Assembly: GCA_002386405.1 (NCBI GenBank)
Contig: DGIP01000211.1
Coordinates: forward strand, 814 to 26,158
Reading direction: 5' to 3'
From: Stenotrophomonas maltophilia
GTDB taxonomy: Bacteria; Pseudomonadota; Gammaproteobacteria; Xanthomonadales; Xanthomonadaceae
Length of the DNA: 25,345 nucleotides
Shown: piece by piece, positions 18,766-25,345 of the stretch
Position numbering within the stretch: the first letter of the stretch is position 1
How the letters are laid out: each line of letters starts with the position of its first letter
The notes under the pieces: generated by a model
What the model saw: the letters and a program-made list of their open reading frames with translations, nothing else
Database searches by the model: none
Told to the model about the DNA's origin: nothing
Position numbers and translations under genes: made by a program

Positions 18766-20211
18766 ATGAAAGCACGGCTGCAGACATCGCTGGGACAACA
18801 ACTGGTCATGACGCCGCAGCTGCGTCAGGCCATCAAGCTGTTGCAGATGTCCAGCGCCGAACTGGAGCTGGAAATCGCCGAGGCGGTGGAAACCAACCCG
18901 CTGCTGGACTGGGCCGAAAACGCCGAACCCACCCTGGATGCCGCGCCGGACAGCGATGAGCGCCCGCCTGAAGTGGCCGAACGCGACAATGGCGGCGACA
19001 GCGATGCCGTGCCTTCCGGGGCTGATGACTGGTCGCCCGGCGAAGGCGACTGGAGCAGCGGCAGCAGCGGCGGTTCATTCGACGATGACGACAACGGCAG
19101 CGCCGCCGAGCGCGTGGCCGAGACCGAAAGCCTGGCCGACCACCTGCTCTGGCAGCTGCACCTGTCGCACCTGTCGCGGCGCGACCGCAGCATCGGCGCC
19201 GCGCTGATCGACGCGTTCGAGGACGACGGCTACCTGCGCGAGCCGCTGTCGGCCATCGCCGAAACCCTGCTCCCGGCCATTCATGCCGATGAAGCCGAGA
19301 TCCTCACCGTCCTGCACCAGATCCAGCGCTTCGACCCGATCGGGGTCGGCGCGCGCAGCCTGGGCGAATGCCTGCAGCTGCAGCTGGACGTGCTGGACCC
19401 GCAGACCCCCGGCCTGGCCCTGGCCCGGCGCATTGCCGACGGCCCGCTGGAGCGCCTGCCGCGCAGCGGCGTGGCCGGCATTGCCCATGAACTGCGCGAG
19501 CCGGTGGAGGCGGTGGACACCGCCGTGCAGCTGCTGCGCTCGCTGGACCCGCGCCCGGGCACCCAGATCGGCGAGCTGGCCCACGACAGCTACGTGGTGC
19601 CCGACTGCGTGGTCTGGCGCCAGAACGGCAGCTGGCGGGCCGCCCTGGCCGGCCATGCCGGGCCCAAAGTGGTCATCCACCGCGGCTATGAACAGATGAT
19701 CCGCCGCTGTGGCGAAAGCGACGCCGGCTACCTGCGCACCCACCTGCAGGAGGCGCGCTGGCTGCTCAAGGGGCTGGAGGCGCGCGGCGAGACCCTGCTG
19801 CGGGTCATGCGCTGCCTGCTGCAGCAACAGGCCGCCTTCCTGGAATTCGGTGCCCAGGCCCTGCGCCCGCTGACCCTGCGCGAGGTGGCCGGGGAGCTGG
19901 GCCTGCACGAATCGACCATTTCCCGGGCCATTGCCCGCAAGTACGTGCGCACCCCGCGTGGGACCCTGGCGCTGCGCGCCTTCTTCGCCTCGGGGATCGA
20001 TACCGACAGCGGCGGCGAGGCCTCCAGCACCGCCATCCAGGCCATGATCCGGCGCCTGATCGACGACGAGAACCCGCGCAAGCCGCTTTCTGACGCCAAG
20101 CTGGCTGACCTGCTCAAGACCTCCGGAATACCGGTGGCGCGCCGCACCGTGGCGAAGTATCGTGAGGCCATGAACATTTCCGCCTCGCACGAACGAGTAC
20201 GCATCGCCTGA
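18766..20211 (+). CDS. rpoN: RNA polymerase sigma-54 factor RpoN
   Basis: The 481-residue protein has the Gln/Leu-rich region I (residues 1-50, QQLVMTPQLRQAIKLLQ and NPLLDW). An unusually long acidic Ser/Gly/Asp-rich region II follows (about 51-120). Next are the core-binding domain with RFDPIGVGARSLGECLQLQL, the helix-turn-helix LTLREVAGELGLHESTISRAI, and the RpoN box ARRTVAKYRE at 458-467. It directs core polymerase to -24/-12 promoters with enhancer-binding ATPases. Placement after lptB and before hpf and ptsN is the classic arrangement, linking sigma-54 to the nitrogen PTS. Confidence 0.97.
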   Translation: MKARLQTSLGQQLVMTPQLRQAIKLLQMSSAELELEIAEAVETNPLLDWAENAEPTLDAAPDSDERPPEVAERDNGGDSDAVPSGADDWSPGEGDWSSGSSGGSFDDDDNGSAAERVAETESLADHLLWQLHLSHLSRRDRSIGAALIDAFEDDGYLREPLSAIAETLLPAIHADEAEILTVLHQIQRFDPIGVGARSLGECLQLQLDVLDPQTPGLALARRIADGPLERLPRSGVAGIAHELREPVEAVDTAVQLLRSLDPRPGTQIGELAHDSYVVPDCVVWRQNGSWRAALAGHAGPKVVIHRGYEQMIRRCGESDAGYLRTHLQEARWLLKGLEARGETLLRVMRCLLQQQAAFLEFGAQALRPLTLREVAGELGLHESTISRAIARKYVRTPRGTLALRAFFASGIDTDSGGEASSTAIQAMIRRLIDDENPRKPLSDAKLADLLKTSGIPVARRTVAKYREAMNISASHERVRIA

Positions 20212-20268
20212 CGCTCCACCGCGCCGGGCGGGAAGGTTCATTGGCACATCCGAAGAGGAGAAGCACCG

Positions 20269-20592
20269 ATGGAAATTCAGACGTATGGCAACAACGTGGA
20301 AGTCACCCCTGCCCTGCAGAGCTATGTGAACGAGAAGGTTGGCCGGGTTGGCAAACACTTCGACCAGCACTGCCAGATCCGGGTGACGCTCAAGCTGGAC
20401 AAGACCCAGCATCACGTGGACGCCGACGTGACCCTCGCCGGAAAAGCGCTGCATGCCAAGGCCGACGGCCAGACCATGTATGCCGCCATCGACATCCTGG
20501 CCGACAAGCTCGACCAGCTGGTGATCAAGCACAAGGAGAAAAAGCACCTGCATGCCCCGGTTCCGGCTCCGTTGGGTGACAATGGCGTCTGA
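20269..20592 (+). CDS. hpf: Ribosome hibernation promoting factor HPF (short form)
   Basis: The 107-residue product is the single-domain short HPF: MEIQTYGNNVEVTPAL, YVNEKVGRVGKHFDQ, RVTLKLDKTQHHVDADVTL, AKADGQTMYAAIDILADKLDQLVIKHKEK. It binds the small subunit and, in gammaproteobacteria, supports formation of inactive 100S ribosomes. AGGAG eight bases before the ATG gives a strong start. The C-terminal dimerisation domain of long HPF is absent. Confidence 0.95.
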   Translation: MEIQTYGNNVEVTPALQSYVNEKVGRVGKHFDQHCQIRVTLKLDKTQHHVDADVTLAGKALHAKADGQTMYAAIDILADKLDQLVIKHKEKKHLHAPVPAPLGDNGV

Positions 20593-20612
20593 CGCCCCCG
20601 CTCCCCCTTTCC

Positions 20613-21065
20613 ATGCCTTTGACTGATCTACTGGCGGCCGTGCGCACCCAGGTGCTGCCGGCCGCCGATCGCGACAGTGTGCTGAAGGCAGCCGCCCGGC
20701 TGCTGGCCTGCCGCGAAGCCAATGCCGAGCTGCTCTACACGAACCTGCGCGAGCGCGAAACGCTGGGCAGCACCGCCATCGGCCACGGCATCGCCATCCC
20801 CCACGGCCGCGCGCCGCTGCTGGAACGCCCCCGCGGGGCACTGTTGCGGCTGGAGACCCCGGTGGACTTCGGCGGCGATGAGCCGGTGGACCTGGTGTTC
20901 GCCATCGCCGTGCCCAGCCACTACACCCATCAACACCTGATGCTGCTGTCCGAGCTGGCCGAGCTGTTTTCCGAGCCGGCCATCCGCCAGGCGCTGCGCG
21001 AAGCGCGCGATGCGGCGGCCCTGCGCCAGGTCATCGAATTCCCCCCGCCGGCGAGCGCCGCATGA
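20613..21065 (+). CDS. ptsN: PTS IIA-like nitrogen regulatory protein PtsN (EIIA-Ntr)
   Basis: The 150-residue EIIA domain of the fructose/mannitol type has the phosphorylated His64 in [10 protein letters not shown], followed by the dimer and strand motifs [27 protein letters not shown] and [14 protein letters not shown]. PtsN receives phosphate from NPr or HPr and regulates potassium uptake, stress and nitrogen genes. Since no npr gene follows rapZ here, the partner HPr is likely the one encoded at 23367. Its stop overlaps the hprK start (ATGA). Confidence 0.95.
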   Translation: MPLTDLLAAVRTQVLPAADRDSVLKAAARLLACREANAELLYTNLRERETLGSTAIGHGIAIPHGRAPLLERPRGALLRLETPVDFGGDEPVDLVFAIAVPSHYTHQHLMLLSELAELFSEPAIRQALREARDAAALRQVIEFPPPASAA

Positions 21066-22012
21066 ATACCAGCATCACCGCGCGTGAACTGTTCGAACAG
21101 CAGCGTGACCGCCTGAGCCTGCGCTGGGTGGCCGGGCAGAAGGGCGAGCGGCGCGAGCTGGAGGCCGGCAACACCGTCTCGCGGCGCCCGTCGCTGGCCG
21201 GCTACCTCAACGCCATCTACCCCAACAAGGTGCAGATCCTGGGCACCGAAGAACTGTCCTGGCTGGATTCGCTGGATTCGCGGCAGCGCTGGGAAACCAT
21301 CGAGCGCATCATGCAGTCGCACCCGCTGGCGCTGGTGATCACCCGCAACCAGCCGTGCCCGGAAGACCTGCGTGCCGCCGCCGACGAATCGCAGACCCCG
21401 CTGTGGATCTCGCCCAAGCGCGGCCACGAACTGCTCAACCACCTGTCCTACCACCTGGCCCGGACCCTGGCACCCCGGGTGATCCTGCATGGCGTGTTCA
21501 TGGAGATCTACTCCATCGGCGTGCTGATCACCGGCGAAGCCGGTTCGGGCAAGAGCGAGCTGGCGCTGGAGCTGCTCAGCCGTGGCCACCGCCTGGTGGC
21601 CGACGACGCCCCCGAATTCACCCAGATCGCCCCGGACGTGCTCGACGGCACCTGCCCCGAACTGCTGCAGGACCTGCTGGAAGTGCGCGGGCTGGGCGTG
21701 CTCAACGTGCGCGAGATGTTCGGTGACACGGCGGTAAAGAAGAACAAGTACCTTCGGCTCATCGTGCACCTGACCAAGCCCATGACCGAACCCACCCCCC
21801 ATGGTTACGAGCGCCTGACCGGCGATTCGGGCACCCGCCACGTGCTGGACCTGGACGTGCCGCTGATCACCCTGCCGGTGATGCCCGGGCGCAACCTGTC
21901 GGTGCTGACCGAGGCGGCCACCCGGCTGCACATCCTGCGCACCAAGGGCATCGACCCGGCCGCGATGTTCATCGCCCGCCACAGCAACCTGCTGGAACGC
22001 CGTACCCCATGA
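21062..22012 (+). CDS. hprK: HPr kinase/phosphorylase HprK
   Basis: The 316-residue protein has an N-terminal domain and a kinase domain with His143 ([11 protein letters not shown]) and Walker A GEAGSGKS (158-165). The [11 protein letters not shown] segment (Asp181-Asp182) and the family signature [22 protein letters not shown] follow. It phosphorylates HPr at Ser46 and can reverse it. The HPr encoded 1.3 kb downstream retains Ser46. In proteobacteria this enzyme often marks a PTS lacking sugar permeases. It overlaps ptsN upstream and rapZ downstream by 4 bases each. Confidence 0.96.
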   Translation: MNTSITARELFEQQRDRLSLRWVAGQKGERRELEAGNTVSRRPSLAGYLNAIYPNKVQILGTEELSWLDSLDSRQRWETIERIMQSHPLALVITRNQPCPEDLRAAADESQTPLWISPKRGHELLNHLSYHLARTLAPRVILHGVFMEIYSIGVLITGEAGSGKSELALELLSRGHRLVADDAPEFTQIAPDVLDGTCPELLQDLLEVRGLGVLNVREMFGDTAVKKNKYLRLIVHLTKPMTEPTPHGYERLTGDSGTRHVLDLDVPLITLPVMPGRNLSVLTEAATRLHILRTKGIDPAAMFIARHSNLLERRTP

Positions 22013-22896
22013 ACGCCACCGCCGAACCCACCGCCGCCACCCTGATCATCGTCAGCGGGCTGTCCGGCTCCGGCAAGACCGTGGCGCTGAAGACCTTCGA
22101 AGACCTCGACTACTACTGCTCGGACAACCTGCCGATCAACCTGCTGCCGGACTTCGTGCGCAGCCTGCTGGCCGGGCACGATGCCGACGCCCCGCGCCGC
22201 CTGGCGGTGGGCATCGACGTGCGCGGCCAGAGCGACCTGAGCCAGCTGTCGCACTGGCGCGAAGAGGCCAAGGCCGCGGGGCTAGACGCGCAGCTGCTGT
22301 TCTTCGATGCCACCGATGAAGCCCTGCTCAAGCGCTACGCCGACACCCGCCGCCGCCACCCGCTGAGCCAGCTGGGCCTGTCACTTCCCGAAGCGATCGC
22401 GCGCGAGCGCGAACTGACCGCCCCGCTGCGCCGCGCGGCCGACGCGGTGATCGACACCACCACCCTCAACGTGCACCAGCTGCGCCGCAAAGTGGTGACC
22501 GAGTTCGCGCTGAACCACGGCAACAAGCTCTCACTGCTGTTCGAATCGTTCGCCTACAAGCGCGGCGTGCCGGCCGAGGCCGACTTCGTGTTCGACGCCC
22601 GGGTGCTGCCCAACCCGCACTGGAACCCTGAGCTGCGGCCGATGTCCGGCCGCGAAGCGCCGGTGCGCGAGTACCTGGACACCCAGCCGGACGTGCAGAA
22701 GTACGTGGACCAGCTGATCGGTTTCCTCGATACCTGGCTGCCCCGCCTGGGCAACGACACCCGCAGCTACGTCACCGTGGCCTTCGGCTGCACCGGCGGC
22801 AAGCACCGCTCGGTGTACCTGGCCGAGCGCCTGGCCCGCCACGCACGCGACCAGGGCTGGCCGGAAGTGGCCACGTTCCACCGCGAACTGGATTGA
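22009..22896 (+). CDS. rapZ: RNase adapter protein RapZ
   Basis: The 295-residue protein has Walker A GLSGSGKT (17-24), the [16 protein letters not shown] segment, [19 protein letters not shown] near the C-terminus, and the central [11 protein letters not shown] region. In E. coli RapZ senses glucosamine-6-phosphate and directs RNase E to the GlmZ small RNA, controlling GlmS and so UDP-GlcNAc supply. Neither GlmZ nor GlmY was seen in this window. Start overlaps the hprK stop (ATGA). The AT-rich gap after it likely begins a new transcript. Confidence 0.95.
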   Translation: MNATAEPTAATLIIVSGLSGSGKTVALKTFEDLDYYCSDNLPINLLPDFVRSLLAGHDADAPRRLAVGIDVRGQSDLSQLSHWREEAKAAGLDAQLLFFDATDEALLKRYADTRRRHPLSQLGLSLPEAIARERELTAPLRRAADAVIDTTTLNVHQLRRKVVTEFALNHGNKLSLLFESFAYKRGVPAEADFVFDARVLPNPHWNPELRPMSGREAPVREYLDTQPDVQKYVDQLIGFLDTWLPRLGNDTRSYVTVAFGCTGGKHRSVYLAERLARHARDQGWPEVATFHRELD

Positions 22897-22950
22897 GCCT
22901 GCCAGGTCTTCGGGAATCTGGACTGAAGAATCCCGTCAGCGCCTCTATCC

Positions 22951-22981
22951 CCAATTCATATTGAACTGTTAACGTTGGACA
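22951..22981 (+). promoter_or_regulatory. AT-rich candidate promoter of the EIIA-HPr-EI set
   Basis: This 31-base stretch is the most AT-rich part of the rapZ to EIIA gap and contrasts with the GC-rich surroundings. It holds TTCATATTGAA, an imperfect-centred inverted repeat at 22955-22965, and GTTAAC at 22968-22973. CATATT could be a -10, but I find no matching -35, so this is weak. Confidence 0.3.
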
Positions 22982-23374
22982 ATGACCTGTGGCATTCTCC
23001 TTGTAACGCATCCCGGCGTCGGCACGTCCCTGCTGGACGTGGCGACCCGACTCCTGCGGCACCTGCCGCTGAAGACCGAAGCTTTCGAAGTACCGTTCGA
23101 CGCAGACATGGATGCCCTGCTCCCGCTCGCCTCGGCCGCCCTGCGGCGCGTGGACAGCGGTGAGGGCGTTTTGATCCTGACCGACCTGTATGGCGCCAGC
23201 CCGAGCAATCTGGCAGCGCAGCTGGCCCGCCTGGGCACCCCGGCACGCCGGGTCTCGGCGCTGAGCCTGCCGATGTTGTTGCGAGTGATGAATTATCCGG
23301 AACAGGGACTGGATCAACTGCCCGCCACTGCGGCGGCGGGCACTCGCAATGGAGCGATTGTCGACGATGCTTGA
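22982..23374 (+). CDS. PTS EIIA-Man family protein
   Basis: The 130-residue product opens MTCGILLVTHPGVG with His10 at the position phosphorylated in mannose-type EIIA domains. It has LILTDLYGASPSN, which is the usual TDLFGGSP motif. It resembles a stand-alone EIIA-Man; no EIIB, EIIC or EIID gene is near, so it probably regulates rather than transports. The ribosome site is weak (GGAC a few bases upstream). Its coding end overlaps the HPr start: the chosen HPr ATG (23367) lies 8 bases inside. Confidence 0.92.
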   Translation: MTCGILLVTHPGVGTSLLDVATRLLRHLPLKTEAFEVPFDADMDALLPLASAALRRVDSGEGVLILTDLYGASPSNLAAQLARLGTPARRVSALSLPMLLRVMNYPEQGLDQLPATAAAGTRNGAIVDDA

Positions 23375-23636
23375 ACGTGAACTCACCGTATCCAACCGCC
23401 TGGGCCTGCATGCCCGCGCCACTGCAAAGCTGGTGCAGGTGCTGGCCCCCTTCCGCTGCAACGTAACCATGATTGCGCGCGGCCGCGAGATCAACGCCAA
23501 GAGCATCATGGGCGTGATGCTGCTGGCCGCCGGCCAGGGCACCCCGGTTACCGTGCGCATCGATGGCGAGGACGAGGCCGCCGCCATGGAAGCCGTGGTG
23601 GGCCTGTTCGAGCGACGCTTCGACGAGGACAGCTGA
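23367..23636 (+). CDS. ptsH: Phosphocarrier protein HPr
   Basis: The 89-residue product begins MLERELTVSNRLGLHARA with His15, the EI phosphorylation site, and has Ser46 in NAKSIMGVM, the HprK site. Keeping both allows regulation by EI and HprK. A GGAG at 23352-23355 supports ATG 23367; an ATG at 23349 in the same frame would add six residues, move His and Ser from their canonical 15 and 46, and lacks a site. It overlaps the EIIA coding end and sits three bases from ptsI. Confidence 0.95.
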   Translation: MLERELTVSNRLGLHARATAKLVQVLAPFRCNVTMIARGREINAKSIMGVMLLAAGQGTPVTVRIDGEDEAAAMEAVVGLFERRFDEDS

Positions 23637-23638
23637 GC

Positions 23639-25345
23639 ATGCCGGGGCCACCGTCGCGACCGGGTTCCAGCACGTCGGCACGGACTGCGTCCGGCGCCCT
23701 GCTGCTGGCCGGCCACGGGGCCTCGCGCGGCAATGCACTCGGGCGTGCCCGGGTGCGCCTGCCGCATGCACTGGAAGTGGCCGAGCAGCGCATCGCCCCG
23801 GCCCAGGTGGCCGCCGAACTGCAGCGCCTGCACCTGGCCGTGGACGCCGCCCGCGCCGAAATGCACGACCTGCGCCAGCGCCTGCAGGGCGCACTGAACA
23901 AGGAAGTGGGCGAATTCCTCGACCTGCATGCGCTGCTGCTGGACGACCCCGAACTGCTGTTTGGCCTGGATGAGCTGATCCGCAGCGGCCCGTACAGCGC
24001 CGGCTATGCGCTGCGTGTGCAGCGCGACCGCCTGGCCAAGGTCTTCGATGGCATGGACGATGCCTACCTGAAGAGCCGCATGGACGACCTGGACCATGTG
24101 ATCGGGCGCATCCATGCCTTCCTGCAGAAGCGCCCGCCGGACGTCAAGGGGCTGGCCGGGGAAATCCTCGTCTGCGACAACATCGCGCCCTCCGAGCTGG
24201 CCCAGCTGCAGGCGCACGGCGTGGTCGGCATCGTCACCGCCGCCGGCAGCGCGCTCTCGCACAGCGCGATTCTGGCGCGCAGCCTGCACCTGCCGTTGAT
24301 CGTCAACGTGCCCAACCTGCTGCAGAAGATCTCCGACGGCGACGTGCTGGGCATCGACGGCAGCACCGGCCAGATCACCGTCAACCCGCTGCCGCCGGAC
24401 CTGCGCGATTACCGCGCGCGCCTGCGCGACCAGGCCCGCGAACAGCGCGAGCTGGGCCGCCTGCGCAGCAAGCCCAACCGCACGCGCGACAACGTCGACA
24501 TCGCCCTGCTGGCCAACGCCGAATCGCGCGAAGACGTGACCGAGGCGCATGCGCTGGGCGCACATGGGCTGGGCCTGTACCGCACCGAATTCCTGTTCCT
24601 GCAGCGCGATGAGCTGCCCGACGAGCAGGAGCAGTTCGAAACCTACCGCGACGCCGCGCTCGGCATGAGCGGGCGGCCGGTGACCATCCGCACCCTGGAC
24701 CTGGGCGCGGACAAGGCCGACCGCACCGGCCTGACATTGAGCAACGAAGAGAATCCGGCGCTGGGCCTGCGCGGCGTGCGCCTGTCGCTGGCCCGGCCCA
24801 AGGTGGCCGATACCCAGCTGCGCGCGATCCTGCGTGCGTCGGCCTACGGCAAGCTGCGCATCCTGCTGCCGATGGTCAGCACCCGCGAGGAGCTGCTGGC
24901 GGTGCGCCGCCGCTTGAACAAGCAGGCCGAGCTGCTGCGCGCCGAGGGCCACGAAGTGGCCGAGCACATCCCGTTCGGGGCGATGATCGAAGTACCGGCC
25001 GCGGCGATCGCGCTGGAGAGCTTCATCGACCTGGTCGACTTCCTGTCGATCGGCACCAACGACCTGGTCCAGTACCTGCTCGCCGCCGACCGCAACAACG
25101 AAGCGGTGGGCGAGCTGTATTCGCCCCTGCACCCGGCGGTACTGCGCCTGCTGGCGCACATCCTGCGCACCGGCCGCGAACACGACGTACCGGTGGCGGT
25201 ATGCGGCGAGATCGCCGGCGACCCGCGCATGACCCGCATGCTGCTGGCGCTCGGCCTGACCGAGTTCAGCCTGCACCCCGGCACGCTGCTGGAGGTGCGC
25301 CGCGCGGTGCGCGACAGCGACCTGGCCGCGCTGCAGGCCGCGCCG
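23639..25345 (+). CDS. ptsI: Phosphoenolpyruvate-protein phosphotransferase (PTS Enzyme I), C-terminus cut by the window
   Basis: 569 codons are open to the window end, so almost all of the usual 570-580 residues are present and no stop is visible. After an N-terminal Pro/Ser/Arg-rich arm, GHGASRGNALGRARV starts the EI fold. The phosphorylated His208 lies in SALSHSAILAR. The PEP-binding C-terminal domain has YRTEFLFLQRDELPDEQEQ, GxxVTIRTLDLGADK, LPMVSTREE, IPFGAMIEVPAA, SIGTNDLVQYLLAADR and Cys522 in VCGEIAGDPRM. It passes PEP phosphate to HPr. The start lies 2 bp after the ptsH stop. No downstream ATG offers a shorter start. Confidence 0.95.
   Translation, partial: MPGPPSRPGSSTSARTASGALLLAGHGASRGNALGRARVRLPHALEVAEQRIAPAQVAAELQRLHLAVDAARAEMHDLRQRLQGALNKEVGEFLDLHALLLDDPELLFGLDELIRSGPYSAGYALRVQRDRLAKVFDGMDDAYLKSRMDDLDHVIGRIHAFLQKRPPDVKGLAGEILVCDNIAPSELAQLQAHGVVGIVTAAGSALSHSAILARSLHLPLIVNVPNLLQKISDGDVLGIDGSTGQITVNPLPPDLRDYRARLRDQAREQRELGRLRSKPNRTRDNVDIALLANAESREDVTEAHALGAHGLGLYRTEFLFLQRDELPDEQEQFETYRDAALGMSGRPVTIRTLDLGADKADRTGLTLSNEENPALGLRGVRLSLARPKVADTQLRAILRASAYGKLRILLPMVSTREELLAVRRRLNKQAELLRAEGHEVAEHIPFGAMIEVPAAAIALESFIDLVDFLSIGTNDLVQYLLAADRNNEAVGELYSPLHPAVLRLLAHILRTGREHDVPVAVCGEIAGDPRMTRMLLALGLTEFSLHPGTLLEVRRAVRDSDLAALQAAP

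Noticed and set aside
20242..20257. Possible sigma-54 promoter before hpf
   Set aside because: TGGCAC resembles a -24 element, but the required GC is missing at the -12 position 10 bases on, so the pair is not valid.
19075..20841. 588-codon frame antisense to rpoN and hpf
   Set aside because: It spans several well-supported genes on the other strand and shows no recognisable motif.
22906..22936. Terminator after rapZ
   Set aside because: Only 4-5 bp stems can be drawn (for example CGGGA with TCCCG), and no T-run follows.
22772..25276. 834-codon frame antisense to the PTS genes
   Set aside because: The length is striking, but it covers EIIA, HPr and EI, all with intact active-site motifs on the plus strand; the product is Gln/Ala/Arg-rich and featureless.

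Overview
The window is GC-rich DNA from a gammaproteobacterium of the Xanthomonadaceae, most likely Stenotrophomonas. Two things point there. First, several intergenic stem-loops begin with GTAG, the hallmark of the SMAG (Stenotrophomonas maltophilia GTAG) REP family. Second, the gene order combines kdsD-kdsC-lptC-lptA-lptB-rpoN-hpf-ptsN with hprK-rapZ and then an EIIA(Man)-HPr-EI set. I see no rRNA, tRNA, CRISPR array, prophage or insertion sequence.

Layout. 1-300 (-) is the N-terminal part of a secreted L,D-transpeptidase. 301-744 is a structured non-coding stretch with a head-to-head SMAG pair, a small hairpin and a strong terminator. 745-1074 (-) is a ComEA-like helix-hairpin-helix protein. 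1274-4885 (+) holds an M20 dipeptidase, a GlsB/YeaQ membrane protein and the AmgK-MurU pair of the MurNAc recycling shortcut. 4905-7902 (-) is a tightly overlapping set: DUF2066 lipoprotein-like/secreted protein, AI-2E family transporter and Hda. 8011-11722 (+) is purM, four small membrane-protein genes (three of them related to each other), then purN. 11790-13255 (+) is a tandem pair of secreted DUF3108 proteins. 13293-15171 (-) is ibaG-murA plus a membrane-anchored single-EF-hand protein. 15225-22896 (+) is the long kdsD-kdsC-lptCAB-rpoN-hpf-ptsN-hprK-rapZ array. 22982-25345 (+) is EIIA(Man), HPr and nearly all of Enzyme I, running off the window end.

How the genes work together. Much of the window serves the cell envelope: LPS precursor synthesis and transport (KdsD, KdsC, LptC/A/B), peptidoglycan precursor synthesis and recycling (MurA, AmgK, MurU, RapZ as a glucosamine-6-phosphate sensor) and cross-linking (L,D-transpeptidase). 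A second theme is a PTS phosphorelay with no sugar permease gene in view (EI, HPr, HPr kinase, EIIA-Ntr, EIIA-Man), which suggests regulation rather than transport.

Nothing here is clearly a new defence or mobile system; most genes are conserved housekeeping. The least explained items are the family of three tandem membrane paralogs lodged between purM and purN, the EF-hand gene translationally coupled to murA, the DUF3108 pair, and the placement of SMAG hairpins, especially one that forms the whole gap between the stop codons of murU and hda.
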